64,000 bases of DNA from Azospirillum lipoferum (GTDB lineage: Bacteria > Pseudomonadota > Alphaproteobacteria > Azospirillales > Azospirillaceae): positions 1-64,000 of the forward strand of contig NZ_JALJXJ010000014.1 in the NCBI RefSeq assembly GCF_024170005.1. Direction: 5' to 3'. The notes beneath the pieces are model-generated. The model did no database searches. It saw nothing but the letters and a program-made list of their open reading frames with translations, and was not told the DNA's origin. Positions within the stretch are counted from its first letter, which is position 1; each line of letters opens with the position of its first letter. Below, piece by piece: positions 1 through 7,201 of the stretch. A program made the translations under genes and the position numbers.

Positions 1-324
1 AACGCAGGCGACGGAGCGCCGGCCGCAGCGTGCCCAGCCATACCGGCACCAGCAAACGCAGGCGACGGAGCGCCGGCCGCAGCGTGCCCAGCCATACCGG
101 CACCAGCAAACGCAGGCGACGGAGCGCCGGCCGCAGCGTGCCCAGCCATGCCAGCACCAGCAAACGCAGGCGACGGAGCACCAGCAGCAGCGTGCCCAGC
201 CATGCCAGCACCGGCAAACGCAGGTGCCGGAGCACCGGCAGCCGCATGACCGGCCATGCCCGCACCAGCAAACGCAGGTGCCGGAGCGCCGGCCGCAGCG
301 TGCCCGGCCATGCCCGCGCCACTA
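1..324 (-). repeat. 54-bp tandem repeat array (six units) inside the Nif11-like gene
   Basis: The anchor AAACGC recurs with an exact 54-bp spacing at about positions 54, 108, 162, 216, 270 and 324. Each unit encodes one 18-residue protein repeat. Units nearest the window edge are almost identical at DNA level, and those nearest the leader are more diverged (codons GCA/TCG and CAT/CAC differ), which suggests recent expansion at the distal end. The array continues beyond position 1. Confidence 0.93.
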
Positions 325-590
325 AACGCGGGCGCCTGAGCGCCCGCCAGGGAGACTGCCGACGCTGCACTCGCGATCGATTCGACGACTGTTCCAGCGC
401 CGGTCTCGTTCGACAGGCTGCCGAATGCCTCCGCCGCCGCGGAGCGCACATCCTCAGCCGTCACTCCGGCAAAACCGCTTTGCGCAAGAAGCGCTTGCTT
501 GCCGGCAACGTCCAACGCGTTCAACTGATCCCGAAATCCGCCATCGGTGGCGAGACGCTTAATAAGGTCAAGAGCCTGTTCGCTGGCCAT
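1..590 (-). CDS. Nif11-like leader protein with 18-residue tandem repeats (partial)
   Basis: The 3' end runs off the window, so only about 196 codons are visible. Residues 1-55 (MASEQALDLIKRLATDGGF...) have the Nif11 leader pattern: an amphipathic helix, a conserved TD-GF, then LL..SGF..VTAEDV. A linker to residue 89 is followed by 18-residue repeats of consensus AGAGMAGHAAAGAPSPAF from residue 90: five complete and a sixth cut by the window edge. Each repeat has one Met, one His and one Phe and no Cys. The ATG is preceded by AGGAGG with a 6-nt gap. The protein parallels the next gene upstream, whose leader is about 31/55 identical by hand alignment. Nif11-type leaders are known from precursors of ribosomally made, modified peptides, but no modifying enzyme or cleavage site is visible here, so precursor status is inference. 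A repetitive surface or structural protein is the alternative. Confidence 0.8.
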   Translation of the reverse strand, partial: MASEQALDLIKRLATDGGFRDQLNALDVAGKQALLAQSGFAGVTAEDVRSAAAEAFGSLSNETGAGTVVESIASAASAVSLAGAQAPAFSGAGMAGHAAAGAPAPAFAGAGMAGHAAAGAPAPAFAGAGMAGHAAAGAPSPAFAGAGMAGHAAAGAPSPAFAGAGMAGHAAAGAPSPAFAGAGMAGHAAAGAPSPA

Positions 591-927
591 TTGGCCCCTC
601 CTGCAACCGGTCTGCCAATTTGATTGTTACTATCTTTGAGCAACAGCTAAACCAATAGCATAGGCAATCGAGCCAGTTTCTACCAAAATTCGATCGCCTT
701 GGACAAATCACACATAAATTTAATGTTGGACCTGCCACTGCGTTCAGGCGGCATGCCTGCCTGGAAATGGCACAAATCAGATAGACACAAACAATCGCGG
801 CGCCCTCCAAGAGCCCTGGAACGGCGCGCTCTAATCAATCAAACCTAGCAGTGAAGAGTCGAGACAGACACGCTGATTGGAGCGGTTCAAATAACCCCAA
901 TCAGCCTGTCCTTCACCATTCCCGAGT
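591..927. other. Intergenic region between the two Nif11-like genes
   Basis: No convincing gene is present. The stretch is more AT-rich than its neighbours and holds the AGGAGG ribosome-binding site of the downstream gene, a GGCATGCC palindrome (750-757) inside a longer imperfect one (745-763), and the hairpin at 872-905. The size of the gap suggests that the two repeat genes are transcribed separately. Confidence 0.5.
872..905 (-). terminator. Hairpin downstream of the second Nif11-like gene
   Basis: A perfect 9-bp stem (GCTGATTGG with CCAATCAGC) encloses an inner 4-bp stem (GGTT/AACC) with a 5-nt loop. It starts about 23 nt after the stop codon at 928. There is no T-run after it on the minus strand, so it may be a weak terminator, an mRNA 3' stabiliser or a regulatory structure. 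Confidence 0.4.
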
Positions 928-1452
928 TCAGGCCGCCTTCTGGCGAGCAGAAGTGAAGCCGTGGGCCGAATTCGCCGTGAGCGACGCCATCACACGGCCA
1001 TCAACCGTTTCGATCGCAGACGCACTGCCGGCAACATGCACGAATGCCAGTGCACGACCGTCAACCGTCTCGATCGCGGAAGCGCTCGCCGCCACATGCA
1101 TCGGCGCCAGCGCACGGCCGTCGACCGTCTCGATCAGCGACGCGCTGGCGGCTACATGCATCGGTGCCAGGGCGCGCCCCTCCGCAGTCTCGATCGCCGA
1201 AGCGCTGGCGGCAACGGTGGTAACCACGCCTACGGTCGGCACGATGCCTGAAGCGGCAGGCCGAGCAGCCGCGGCTTGCGTGCCGAAGACGCTTGCCGCA
1301 GCAGTGCGCATGTCGGAGGCCGTCAGCGTGCCGAAACCGCAACGCTGGAGAAGAGCACGCTTCCCATGTGCGTCGAGAGATTGCAATTGGCTGCGAAAAC
1401 CATGGTCGGTAGCGAGAGACTTCAAGAGATCGAGTGCCGTCGAGTCGGACAT
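928..1452 (-). CDS. Nif11-like leader protein with 20-residue tandem repeats
   Basis: A complete 174-residue protein. Residues 1-55 (MSDSTALDLLKSLATDHGF...) match the leader of the neighbouring repeat protein over their whole length, and both put ALDL at residues 6-9. After a linker come four 20-residue repeats (residues 80-159) with consensus VAASAS-IET-DGRALAPMH, then a 15-residue tail. The repeat body is unrelated to that of the neighbour. The chosen ATG has GGAGG 8 nt upstream and gives the same start as the paralogue; an in-frame ATG at 1470 is possible but less well placed. There is no signal peptide, and the single Cys is in the leader (residue 38). It may be a secreted or modified peptide precursor of Nif11 type or a self-assembling repeat protein. 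The function is not known. Confidence 0.8.
   Translation of the reverse strand: MSDSTALDLLKSLATDHGFRSQLQSLDAHGKRALLQRCGFGTLTASDMRTAAASVFGTQAAAARPAASGIVPTVGVVTTVAASASAIETAEGRALAPMHVAASASLIETVDGRALAPMHVAASASAIETVDGRALAFVHVAGSASAIETVDGRVMASLTANSAHGFTSARQKAA
929..1215 (-). repeat. 60-bp tandem repeats coding for four 20-residue units
   Basis: Four consecutive 60-bp units encode the repeat body of the second Nif11-like protein; on the plus strand the motif GTCTCGATCG or a near match recurs at 60-bp spacing from about 1005 to 1195. The units are less uniform than the neighbouring 54-bp array, and the last diverges (VMASLT instead of ALAPMH). The coordinates also cover the short C-terminal tail. 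Confidence 0.85.
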
Positions 1453-1533
1453 ATCCACCGCCTCCATCATTCATGCCGGCCAGTTTCAGCGGGCATAACG
1501 ACGGTACCGTGAAGCTTCAGCCCCTAACAAGCT

Positions 1534-1560
1534 AAAAAAATTGCGCGACTCGCGAATTTT
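1534..1560 (-). terminator. Terminator of the GNAT acetyltransferase gene
   Basis: On the minus strand the sequence forms AAATT-CGCG / CGCG-(C)-AATTT with a 3-nt loop, followed by a run of T residues, about 20 nt after the acetyltransferase stop. It separates that gene from the Nif11-like genes, which must therefore have their own promoter. Confidence 0.7.
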
Positions 1561-1580
1561 TCTACCGCAACGCCCATGGG

Positions 1581-2153
1581 TCAGGATGCCCGACTCTGCA
1601 GCGACCGGACCGCTTGAGCGCGACCGCCACCGAACCATTCCTCCCGGCTCTGGCGCCAGAAATCGGCCTCGGGCGGAACCATCGGTTCGGGCAGAAGGCC
1701 CGAACCGCGGATACGGGAGCCGAGCCGGCGCGCCACGGCCTGCGAGGCGGTATTGTCCGGATGGATCGAATGGACGACTTCGGTCCAGCCAAGATGCTCG
1801 AACACCCAGTCGATAGCCGCAACGGCACTCTCCATTGCGTAACCGCGCCCCCAGCAGTCGCGCGGGAGAACCCAGCCGACCTCGGTTACCGGCCAGCCTT
1901 CCGGCACCCATGGGCCGACTCGCCCTACCCATCGGCCGCTGTCCTTCTCGATCAGCGAAAACATGCCGAATCCCTGGATCGCCCAGGCACCAGCCATAGC
2001 AACGAATCCCCGCCACGCCACGGAACGCGATTGCAAGCCACCGACGAAGACAGTCGCCTGAGCGTCGGTCATCATCGCGGCCCAGGCATCAAAATCCTCC
2101 GCGCGCGTGGGCCGAAGGATCAGCCGCGCGGTTTCCAGGATCGGTTCAGCCAT
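1581..2153 (-). CDS. GNAT family N-acetyltransferase (RimJ/RimL type)
   Basis: A 190-residue protein beginning MAEPILETARLILR, the usual first strand of RimJ/RimL-type acetyltransferases. It continues with R..DFDAW.AM, a central EVGWVLPRDCWGRGYA block (the acetyl-CoA pyrophosphate loop Q/R-x-x-G-x-G/A, here RDCWGRGYA) and HPDNTASQAVARRLG, the helix after the CoA site. The family transfers acetyl groups from acetyl-CoA to N-terminal amines or small molecules; the substrate cannot be read from sequence. The start at MAEP fits the family, though no strong ribosome-binding site precedes it and an ATG at 2168 is possible. A terminator follows the gene. Confidence 0.9.
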   Translation of the reverse strand: MAEPILETARLILRPTRAEDFDAWAAMMTDAQATVFVGGLQSRSVAWRGFVAMAGAWAIQGFGMFSLIEKDSGRWVGRVGPWVPEGWPVTEVGWVLPRDCWGRGYAMESAVAAIDWVFEHLGWTEVVHSIHPDNTASQAVARRLGSRIRGSGLLPEPMVPPEADFWRQSREEWFGGGRAQAVRSLQSRAS

Positions 2154-2492
2154 GGACGCCACCAACATCAATCGAAGACCGCCGCAGAGACGGGAAACCA
2201 AAACCGGGGGCATCCTTCGGAAAGGACCGGAGCGTCACGCGCAGATCGACGGCAAACGGCAACCGAGAACACATAGCGACTCCGCGACAAACAACGCATG
2301 GACGAATCATCATTCACAGGCATCAGCCCTCCGTCCAGAGCGAACTGTCGGTACTACCCCTTCATACTAAGCGGAACTCCCTAGGCGTTCTGGGCTAGGG
2401 TGGCAGCGCCTCCGGCATCCCATATAGTGGCGCATCTCCTGGTCCCGCGACCGGGAGGACAAGAAGAACGGACACAAGAACGGAGTACGACG
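2154..2492. other. Intergenic region without a recognised gene
   Basis: The region lies between the divergent acetyltransferase and the small secreted protein. Short open frames exist on both strands but have no ribosome-binding site or recognisable protein character. It probably carries the two divergent promoters; none is clear enough to place. Confidence 0.5.
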
Positions 2493-2942
2493 ATGTCGCG
2501 GTTTCGCATGGCGATTCTGGCCCTGGCGGCAGTGAGCGGCACAACCTTGGCCCTCTCCGGTTTCAGCGGCGGTGCCGCAGCCCAGTCCAAGCTGGACTCC
2601 TCGGGCAAGCCCGTGTGGGACGAGAGCCATAACCAGCGCCCGACCGCGGCAAGCGACCGCGCGCTGCCGGCGGGCGTGGTGACGCTGCGCACGGCGACCT
2701 CCGCGCCCGGCCTGCTCGGCGTCTATGCCCGCAACGGCCTGCCCTTCGACATCGTGCTGAGCCGTGTCGATGCCACCCAGTGCGTTAACGTCGTGGCGGA
2801 GGATTGCGGCCTGCTCGGCACCGACATTCGCGTCGCTACCGGGGCGGAAGTCCTGGTCCGCAGCGTGCGGCAGGCCGACATGTCCCGCACCTATGGTGTC
2901 GTCCCGGTCTACAGCTGGCGCCCGGCCGTCGCCGCCAAGTAA
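2493..2942 (+). CDS. Small secreted protein of unknown function
   Basis: A 149-residue protein with a typical signal peptide: MSRFRMA, a hydrophobic stretch to about residue 28 and the likely cleavage site GGAAAQ. The mature part is compact, with two Cys eight residues apart (CVNVVAEDC) that could form a disulfide, and a WRP near the C-terminus. The ATG is preceded by CGGAG at suitable spacing; an upstream in-frame start would bury the signal peptide. No family is recognised. It probably acts in the periplasm. Confidence 0.75.
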   Translation: MSRFRMAILALAAVSGTTLALSGFSGGAAAQSKLDSSGKPVWDESHNQRPTAASDRALPAGVVTLRTATSAPGLLGVYARNGLPFDIVLSRVDATQCVNVVAEDCGLLGTDIRVATGAEVLVRSVRQADMSRTYGVVPVYSWRPAVAAK

Positions 2943-3084
2943 ACGGGCCAAATAGCCCGATCTGGCCGGCGGGACCGCGGCCACGCTCTCGCGGCGGTCC
3001 CGCCACCTTGCCATTCCCGTCTATTTCCTTGACTTCCCGTCGCCTGCGGGCTGAATGCCCGGGAGATCAGACGGGTTGCCGGCG

Positions 3085-3402
3085 ATGATGTCCTTGTCCA
3101 AGATTCTTCTTCTGGCGCTGGTGATCGGCGCGGTGTGGTTCGGCTGGCGCTGGGTCAACCGCGTGCAGGAGATCGGCCGCAGCCGCAATGCCGCACGCCG
3201 CCAGGACGGACCCCACCAGTCCGGACCCCACCAGTCCGGACGGCGCGATGCCGCGTCCGGCGGCACGTCGTCGCGCAGCGCCGGCGCTTCCGTCCCGACC
3301 ATGGAGGCGGAGGACATGGAGAAATGTCCGGAATGCGGCGCCTATGTCGCCCCGCGCTCCGCCGTGTCCTGCGGCCGTCCGGCCTGCCCCTACGGACGCT
3401 GA
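3085..3402 (+). CDS. Small membrane-anchored protein with C-terminal zinc-ribbon-like cysteines
   Basis: About 105 residues: an N-terminal membrane helix (LSKILLLALVIGAVWFGW), a basic stretch, a low-complexity linker and a Cys-rich end, CPEC...C...C, of the type seen in short zinc ribbons. The linker contains a perfect 15-bp tandem duplication (3211-3240) giving GPHQS twice. Two adjacent ATG codons (3085, 3088) could start it. It lies just upstream of glyQ on the same strand. Small proteins of this form are common in alphaproteobacteria, but no function is known to me. Confidence 0.7.
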   Translation: MMSLSKILLLALVIGAVWFGWRWVNRVQEIGRSRNAARRQDGPHQSGPHQSGRRDAASGGTSSRSAGASVPTMEAEDMEKCPECGAYVAPRSAVSCGRPACPYGR

Positions 3403-3417
3403 CCGCAACGGCCGCCG

Positions 3418-3456
3418 CCGCGCTGCGGCTTGACCGCGCTCCGCGCTGCGGCTTGA
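3418..3456 (+). repeat. 16-bp direct repeat upstream of glyQ
   Basis: CCGCGCTGCGGCTTGA occurs twice (3418-3433 and 3441-3456), with a 23-bp period, about 60-100 bp before the glyQ start. The spacing of about two helical turns is compatible with a protein-binding site, but a chance duplication is equally possible. Confidence 0.6.
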
Positions 3457-3518
3457 TTTGACGACCCCACCCGCCTATCGTGCGGCGCGTTTTCAACATT
3501 TCTTATTGTGGACCGTCC

Positions 3519-4415
3519 ATGGCCTCCCAGATCGGGACTTCCGACGGCGGGAATTCCGCCGACCGCCGCGGCCTGTCGTTCCAGGCCCTGATCCTCAAGC
3601 TCCACCACTTCTGGTCGGAGCAGGGTTGCGTCATCCTGCAGCCCTACGACATGGAGGTCGGCGCCGGCACCTTCCACCCGGCGACCACGCTGCGCGCGCT
3701 GGGTCCCGATGCCTGGAAGGCGGCCTATGTCCAGCCGTCACGCCGGCCGAAGGACGGCCGCTATGGTGAGAACCCGAACCGGCTTCAGCATTATTACCAG
3801 TACCAGGTCATCATGAAGCCCTCGCCGGCCAACGCGCAGGAGCTTTACCTGGACAGCCTGCGCGCCATCGGCATCGACCCGGCGCTGCACGACATCCGCT
3901 TCGTCGAGGACGACTGGGAAAGCCCGACGCTGGGCGCCTGGGGCCTGGGCTGGGAAGTGTGGTGCGACGGCATGGAAGTGACGCAGTACACCTATTTCCA
4001 GCAGGTCGGCGGCATCGAATGCGACCCCGTCGCCGTCGAGCTGACCTATGGCCTGGAGCGCCTCGCCATGTATGTGCAGGGCGTGGAGAATGTCTACGAC
4101 CTGGACTTCAACGGCCAGGGCGTGAAGTACGGCGACGTGTTCAAACGCGCCGAGGTCGAATATTCGAAGCACAATTTCGAGTTCGCCAACACCGACATGC
4201 TGCTCCAGCATTTCAAGGACGCCGAGGCCGAGTGCCAGGCGCTGGTGGCGCAGAACCTTGCGCTGCCCGCCTATGACCAGTGCATCAAGGCGTCGCATCT
4301 GTTCAACCTGCTGGACGCCCGCGGCGTGATCAGCGTTGTCGAGCGCGCCGCCTATATCGGCCGCGTGCGCGCGCTGGCCAAGGCCTGCTGCGAAGCCTGG
4401 ACGGGGGCGAAGTAA
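3519..4415 (+). CDS. glyQ: Glycyl-tRNA synthetase alpha subunit
   Basis: A 298-residue class II aminoacyl-tRNA synthetase subunit. With GlyS it forms the alpha2beta2 enzyme that charges tRNA-Gly. Characteristic blocks are LSFQALILKLHHFW, GCVILQPYDMEVGAGTF (motif 1), RYGENPNRLQHYYQYQV (motif 2) and the glycine-site segment GWEVWCDGMEVTQ.TYFQQ, then LTYGLERLAMY (motif 3). MASQIG is chosen as start because the family begins shortly before LSFQ; an upstream in-frame start at 3480 adds an unrelated extension. glyS follows 4 bp after the stop, so the pair is an operon. A tRNA-Gly gene lies elsewhere in the window. Confidence 0.97.
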   Translation: MASQIGTSDGGNSADRRGLSFQALILKLHHFWSEQGCVILQPYDMEVGAGTFHPATTLRALGPDAWKAAYVQPSRRPKDGRYGENPNRLQHYYQYQVIMKPSPANAQELYLDSLRAIGIDPALHDIRFVEDDWESPTLGAWGLGWEVWCDGMEVTQYTYFQQVGGIECDPVAVELTYGLERLAMYVQGVENVYDLDFNGQGVKYGDVFKRAEVEYSKHNFEFANTDMLLQHFKDAEAECQALVAQNLALPAYDQCIKASHLFNLLDARGVISVVERAAYIGRVRALAKACCEAWTGAK

Positions 4416-4419
4416 TCCC

Positions 4420-6507
4420 ATGACCGAACTCCTGATCGAATTCTTCTCCGAAGAAATCCCCGCCCGCATGCAGGCGCGCGCAGCCGACGACCTGAAGCGC
4501 CTCGTCACCGACAAGCTGGCGGCGAACGGCCTGACCTTCACGACGGCCGACGCCCATTCCACCCCGCGCCGTCTGGCCCTGGTGGTCGACGGACTGCCGG
4601 AGCGCACCGCCGACGTGCGCGAGGAGAAGAAGGGTCCGCGCGTCGGCTCGCCCGAGCAGGCGGTCGCCGGCTTCCTCAAGTCGGCCGGCCTGGACAGCCT
4701 CGACCGGTGCGAGCAGCGCGATACCGGCAAAGGTGTGTTCTATTTCGCGGTGACCGAGAAGAAGGGCCGCGAGACCGCCGAGGTGCTGGCGGAGATCATT
4801 CCCGCCGCCATGGCCGAACTGCCCTGGCCGAAGTCGATGCGCTGGGGGACCGGCACCGTGCGCTGGGTCCGTCCGCTGCACTCGATCATCGCCCTGTTCG
4901 GCGGACGCGTGCTCGACGGCGGCTACGACATCGGCGGCACCCAGGGCCGCATCGCCTTCGGCAACAGCACCCGCGGCCACCGCTTCCTGGCGCCCGACGC
5001 CTTCACGGTGGAAAGCTTCGCCGACTACCGGGAGAAGCTGCGCGCCGCCAAGGTCGTGCTCGACCGCGAGGAACGCAAGGCCAAGATCAAGGCCGACGCC
5101 GAGGCGCTGACCAAGGCGCAGAGTCTGACCCTGTCGCCCGACGACGCGCTGCTGGAGGAGGTCGCCGGCCTCGTCGAATGGCCGGTCGTGCTGATGGGCA
5201 GCATCGACGAGAGCTTCATGGACGTGCCATCGGAGGTGCTGATCACCTCCATGCGCACCCACCAGAAGTATTTCGCCGCGCTGGACGCCGAGGGCCGGAT
5301 GGCCCCGCGCTTCATCGTCGTGGCGAACACCGAGACGCTGGACGGCGGCAAGGCCGTGGTCGCCGGCAACGAGCGCGTGCTGCGCGCCCGCCTGTCCGAC
5401 GCCAAGTTCTTCTGGGACCAGGACCGCAAGACCAAGCTGGAAGCCCGCGTCCCGGCGCTGGAGAAGATCACCTTCCACGCCAAACTGGGCACGGTGGCCG
5501 AAAAGGTCACCCGCGTGCAGGCACTGGCCGCCGAGATCGCCCGCGCCATCGGTGCCGACGCCGACGCCGCCAGCCGCGCCGCCCTGCTCTGCAAGGCCGA
5601 TCTGGTGACCGAGGTTGTCGGCGAGTTCCCCGAGGTCCAGGGGATCATGGGCCGCTACTATGCTCTGGGCCAGGGTGAGAGCGCCGACGTCGCCAACGCC
5701 ATCGCCGACCATTACAAGCCGCTTGGACCGTCGGATACCTGCCCGACCGCGGCGGTTTCAGTAGCAGTGGCGCTGGCCGACAAGATCGACACGCTGGTCG
5801 GTTTCTTCGCCATCGACGAGAAGCCGACGGGCTCGAAGGATCCCTATGCTCTGCGCCGCGCGGCGTTGGGCGTGATCCGACTGGTGCTGGAAAACGGGCT
5901 GCGGGTGAAGCTGGGGGAAGTCTTCGCGGCGGCCCACGGCGCCTACAAGGTCAGCGGCTTCGCGCCGGCCGGCAATGTCGGCGGCGATCTGATGTCCTTC
6001 TTCGCCGACCGCCTGAAGGTGGTGTTGCGCGAGCAGGGCGTCCGCCACGATTTGGTCGATGCGGTGTTCGCACTCGGCGGCGAGGACGATCTGGTCCGGT
6101 TGCTGGCCCGCGTGAAGGCATTGCAGGCGTTCGTCGGTTCAATTGAGGGCACCAATCTGCTGGCGGCCTACAAACGCGCCTCCAACATCGTCCGCATTGA
6201 GGAGAAGAAGGACAGCGCGGCCTTTGATCAGGCAGTCAACGAAACCGGATTGGTTCAGGACGAGGAAAAGGCACTATACGTAGCCCTTAAAGGCGCATTG
6301 GCCGATGCTGCTCCCCGATTGGCTGCGGAAGACTTCACTGGCGCCATGGCGGCGCTTGCCACGCTACGTTGGCCGGTGGACGCCTTCTTCGACAAGGTCA
6401 CGGTGAACGCGGAGGACAAGGACCTGCGCGCCAACCGCCTGCGCCTGCTAACGCAGATCCGCACGACGCTGAACGCGGTGGCCGACTTCTCGAAGATCGA
6501 AGGGTGA
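4420..6507 (+). CDS. glyS: Glycyl-tRNA synthetase beta subunit
   Basis: A 695-residue protein, close to the usual length of about 690. It starts MTELLIEFFSEEIPAR, the invariant beginning of GlyS, and includes the signature RTHQKYFA and WDQDRK blocks and, near the C-terminus, the DALR-type anticodon-binding helical region (RASNIVR..., R..RL.LL..I). The beta subunit binds tRNA-Gly and is needed for activity. The start lies 4 bp after glyQ, and translation is probably coupled. A strong terminator follows directly after the stop. Confidence 0.97.
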   Translation: MTELLIEFFSEEIPARMQARAADDLKRLVTDKLAANGLTFTTADAHSTPRRLALVVDGLPERTADVREEKKGPRVGSPEQAVAGFLKSAGLDSLDRCEQRDTGKGVFYFAVTEKKGRETAEVLAEIIPAAMAELPWPKSMRWGTGTVRWVRPLHSIIALFGGRVLDGGYDIGGTQGRIAFGNSTRGHRFLAPDAFTVESFADYREKLRAAKVVLDREERKAKIKADAEALTKAQSLTLSPDDALLEEVAGLVEWPVVLMGSIDESFMDVPSEVLITSMRTHQKYFAALDAEGRMAPRFIVVANTETLDGGKAVVAGNERVLRARLSDAKFFWDQDRKTKLEARVPALEKITFHAKLGTVAEKVTRVQALAAEIARAIGADADAASRAALLCKADLVTEVVGEFPEVQGIMGRYYALGQGESADVANAIADHYKPLGPSDTCPTAAVSVAVALADKIDTLVGFFAIDEKPTGSKDPYALRRAALGVIRLVLENGLRVKLGEVFAAAHGAYKVSGFAPAGNVGGDLMSFFADRLKVVLREQGVRHDLVDAVFALGGEDDLVRLLARVKALQAFVGSIEGTNLLAAYKRASNIVRIEEKKDSAAFDQAVNETGLVQDEEKALYVALKGALADAAPRLAAEDFTGAMAALATLRWPVDAFFDKVTVNAEDKDLRANRLRLLTQIRTTLNAVADFSKIEG

Positions 6508-6514
6508 TGCGGTT

Positions 6515-6538
6515 GGGGGGCGTTCGCGCCCCCCTTTT
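6515..6538 (+). terminator. Rho-independent terminator of glyQS
   Basis: GGGGGGCG, a TTCG tetraloop and CGCCCCCC followed by TTTT, starting 8 nt after the glyS stop and ending right at the stop codon of the convergent cheC-like gene. Confidence 0.9.
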
Positions 6539-7201
6539 CTACAATCCCGCCAACGCCCGCCGGATCGCTTCGCGGAAGGCATCGAGCGACGCGATGTCCA
6601 GCAGGAACAGCGCGTGTCCGCTGGCATCGCCGGCCGCCAACGCCATGTCGATGCGCACGAACAGCACCGGGTCGGTGCCGGACCCGATCACCGCCGCTGG
6701 CATGCCGGCGCCATAGCCCGGAACCGCACCCGACAGCTCGCCGCCGATCAGGTTGGACAGGCTGGCGAGGCAGCCGTTCAGGATGATGTTGCCGATCTCG
6801 GTCAGCGCGTCCTGTTCCATCTCGCCCGGCGCTTCGGCGGCGGGGTCAACGGGGACGAGACGACCGACCAGCGCCAGCGTGCCGCGTTCGGGAAAGATCA
6901 GCATCGCTTCGCCGGTGAACGGGCCGGTGAAGGCGCCGCGCACGGCACAGACCGGCTGGTCGCCCTCCAGATCGTCGCCGACCTCGCTGGTGATGCGGGC
7001 GCGGGTCGATACGGCGAAGGACGGCACCGACAGATGCACCTCCTCGCCCAGCATGGAGCTGAGGGCGGCGGCCGGTTCGCCCATGCCGATGTTGAACAGC
7101 TCGGCGATGGCATCGGCCTCGTCGGCATCGAGGCGGAGCGTGTCGTCCGACGATGGAACGGGTTCGGACCCGGAGGCTCCGGATGTGGCCATTGCCGTCA
7201 C
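6539..7201 (-). CDS. CheC-family chemotaxis phosphatase
   Basis: About 220 residues with the two CheC/CheX/FliY phosphatase motifs: E-L-F-N-I-G near residues 34-39 and E-I-G-N-I near 135-139. In CheC these Glu/Asn pairs dephosphorylate CheY-P. A duplicated alpha-beta fold fits the spacing. The first possible start is a GTG overlapping the stop of the upstream response regulator (GTGA), typical of coupled genes; an ATG at 7192 is the alternative. The CheY-like regulator immediately upstream is the obvious partner. No chemotaxis kinase or receptor is adjacent, so the pair may act in a separate circuit. Confidence 0.88.
   Translation of the reverse strand: MTAMATSGASGSEPVPSSDDTLRLDADEADAIAELFNIGMGEPAAALSSMLGEEVHLSVPSFAVSTRARITSEVGDDLEGDQPVCAVRGAFTGPFTGEAMLIFPERGTLALVGRLVPVDPAAEAPGEMEQDALTEIGNIILNGCLASLSNLIGGELSGAVPGYGAGMPAAVIGSGTDPVLFVRIDMALAAGDASGHALFLLDIASLDAFREAIRRALAGL

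Noticed and set aside
30..623. Plus-strand frame rich in Arg, Ser and Lys through the 54-bp repeats
   Set aside because: It is the reverse of the Nif11-like gene. The minus strand has an AGGAGG site, a leader matching the paralogue and a balanced composition.
568..810. Small hydrophobic, Cys-rich minus-strand frame (80 residues)
   Set aside because: It overlaps the start of the Nif11-like gene, has no ribosome-binding site and no recognisable pattern.
4330..5712. Long minus-strand frame opposite glyS, and similar ones opposite purL, amtB, nadE-like and ABC exporter genes
   Set aside because: Long antisense frames are expected in GC-rich coding DNA. Their composition (Gly, Arg, His, Gln runs) is typical of shadows.
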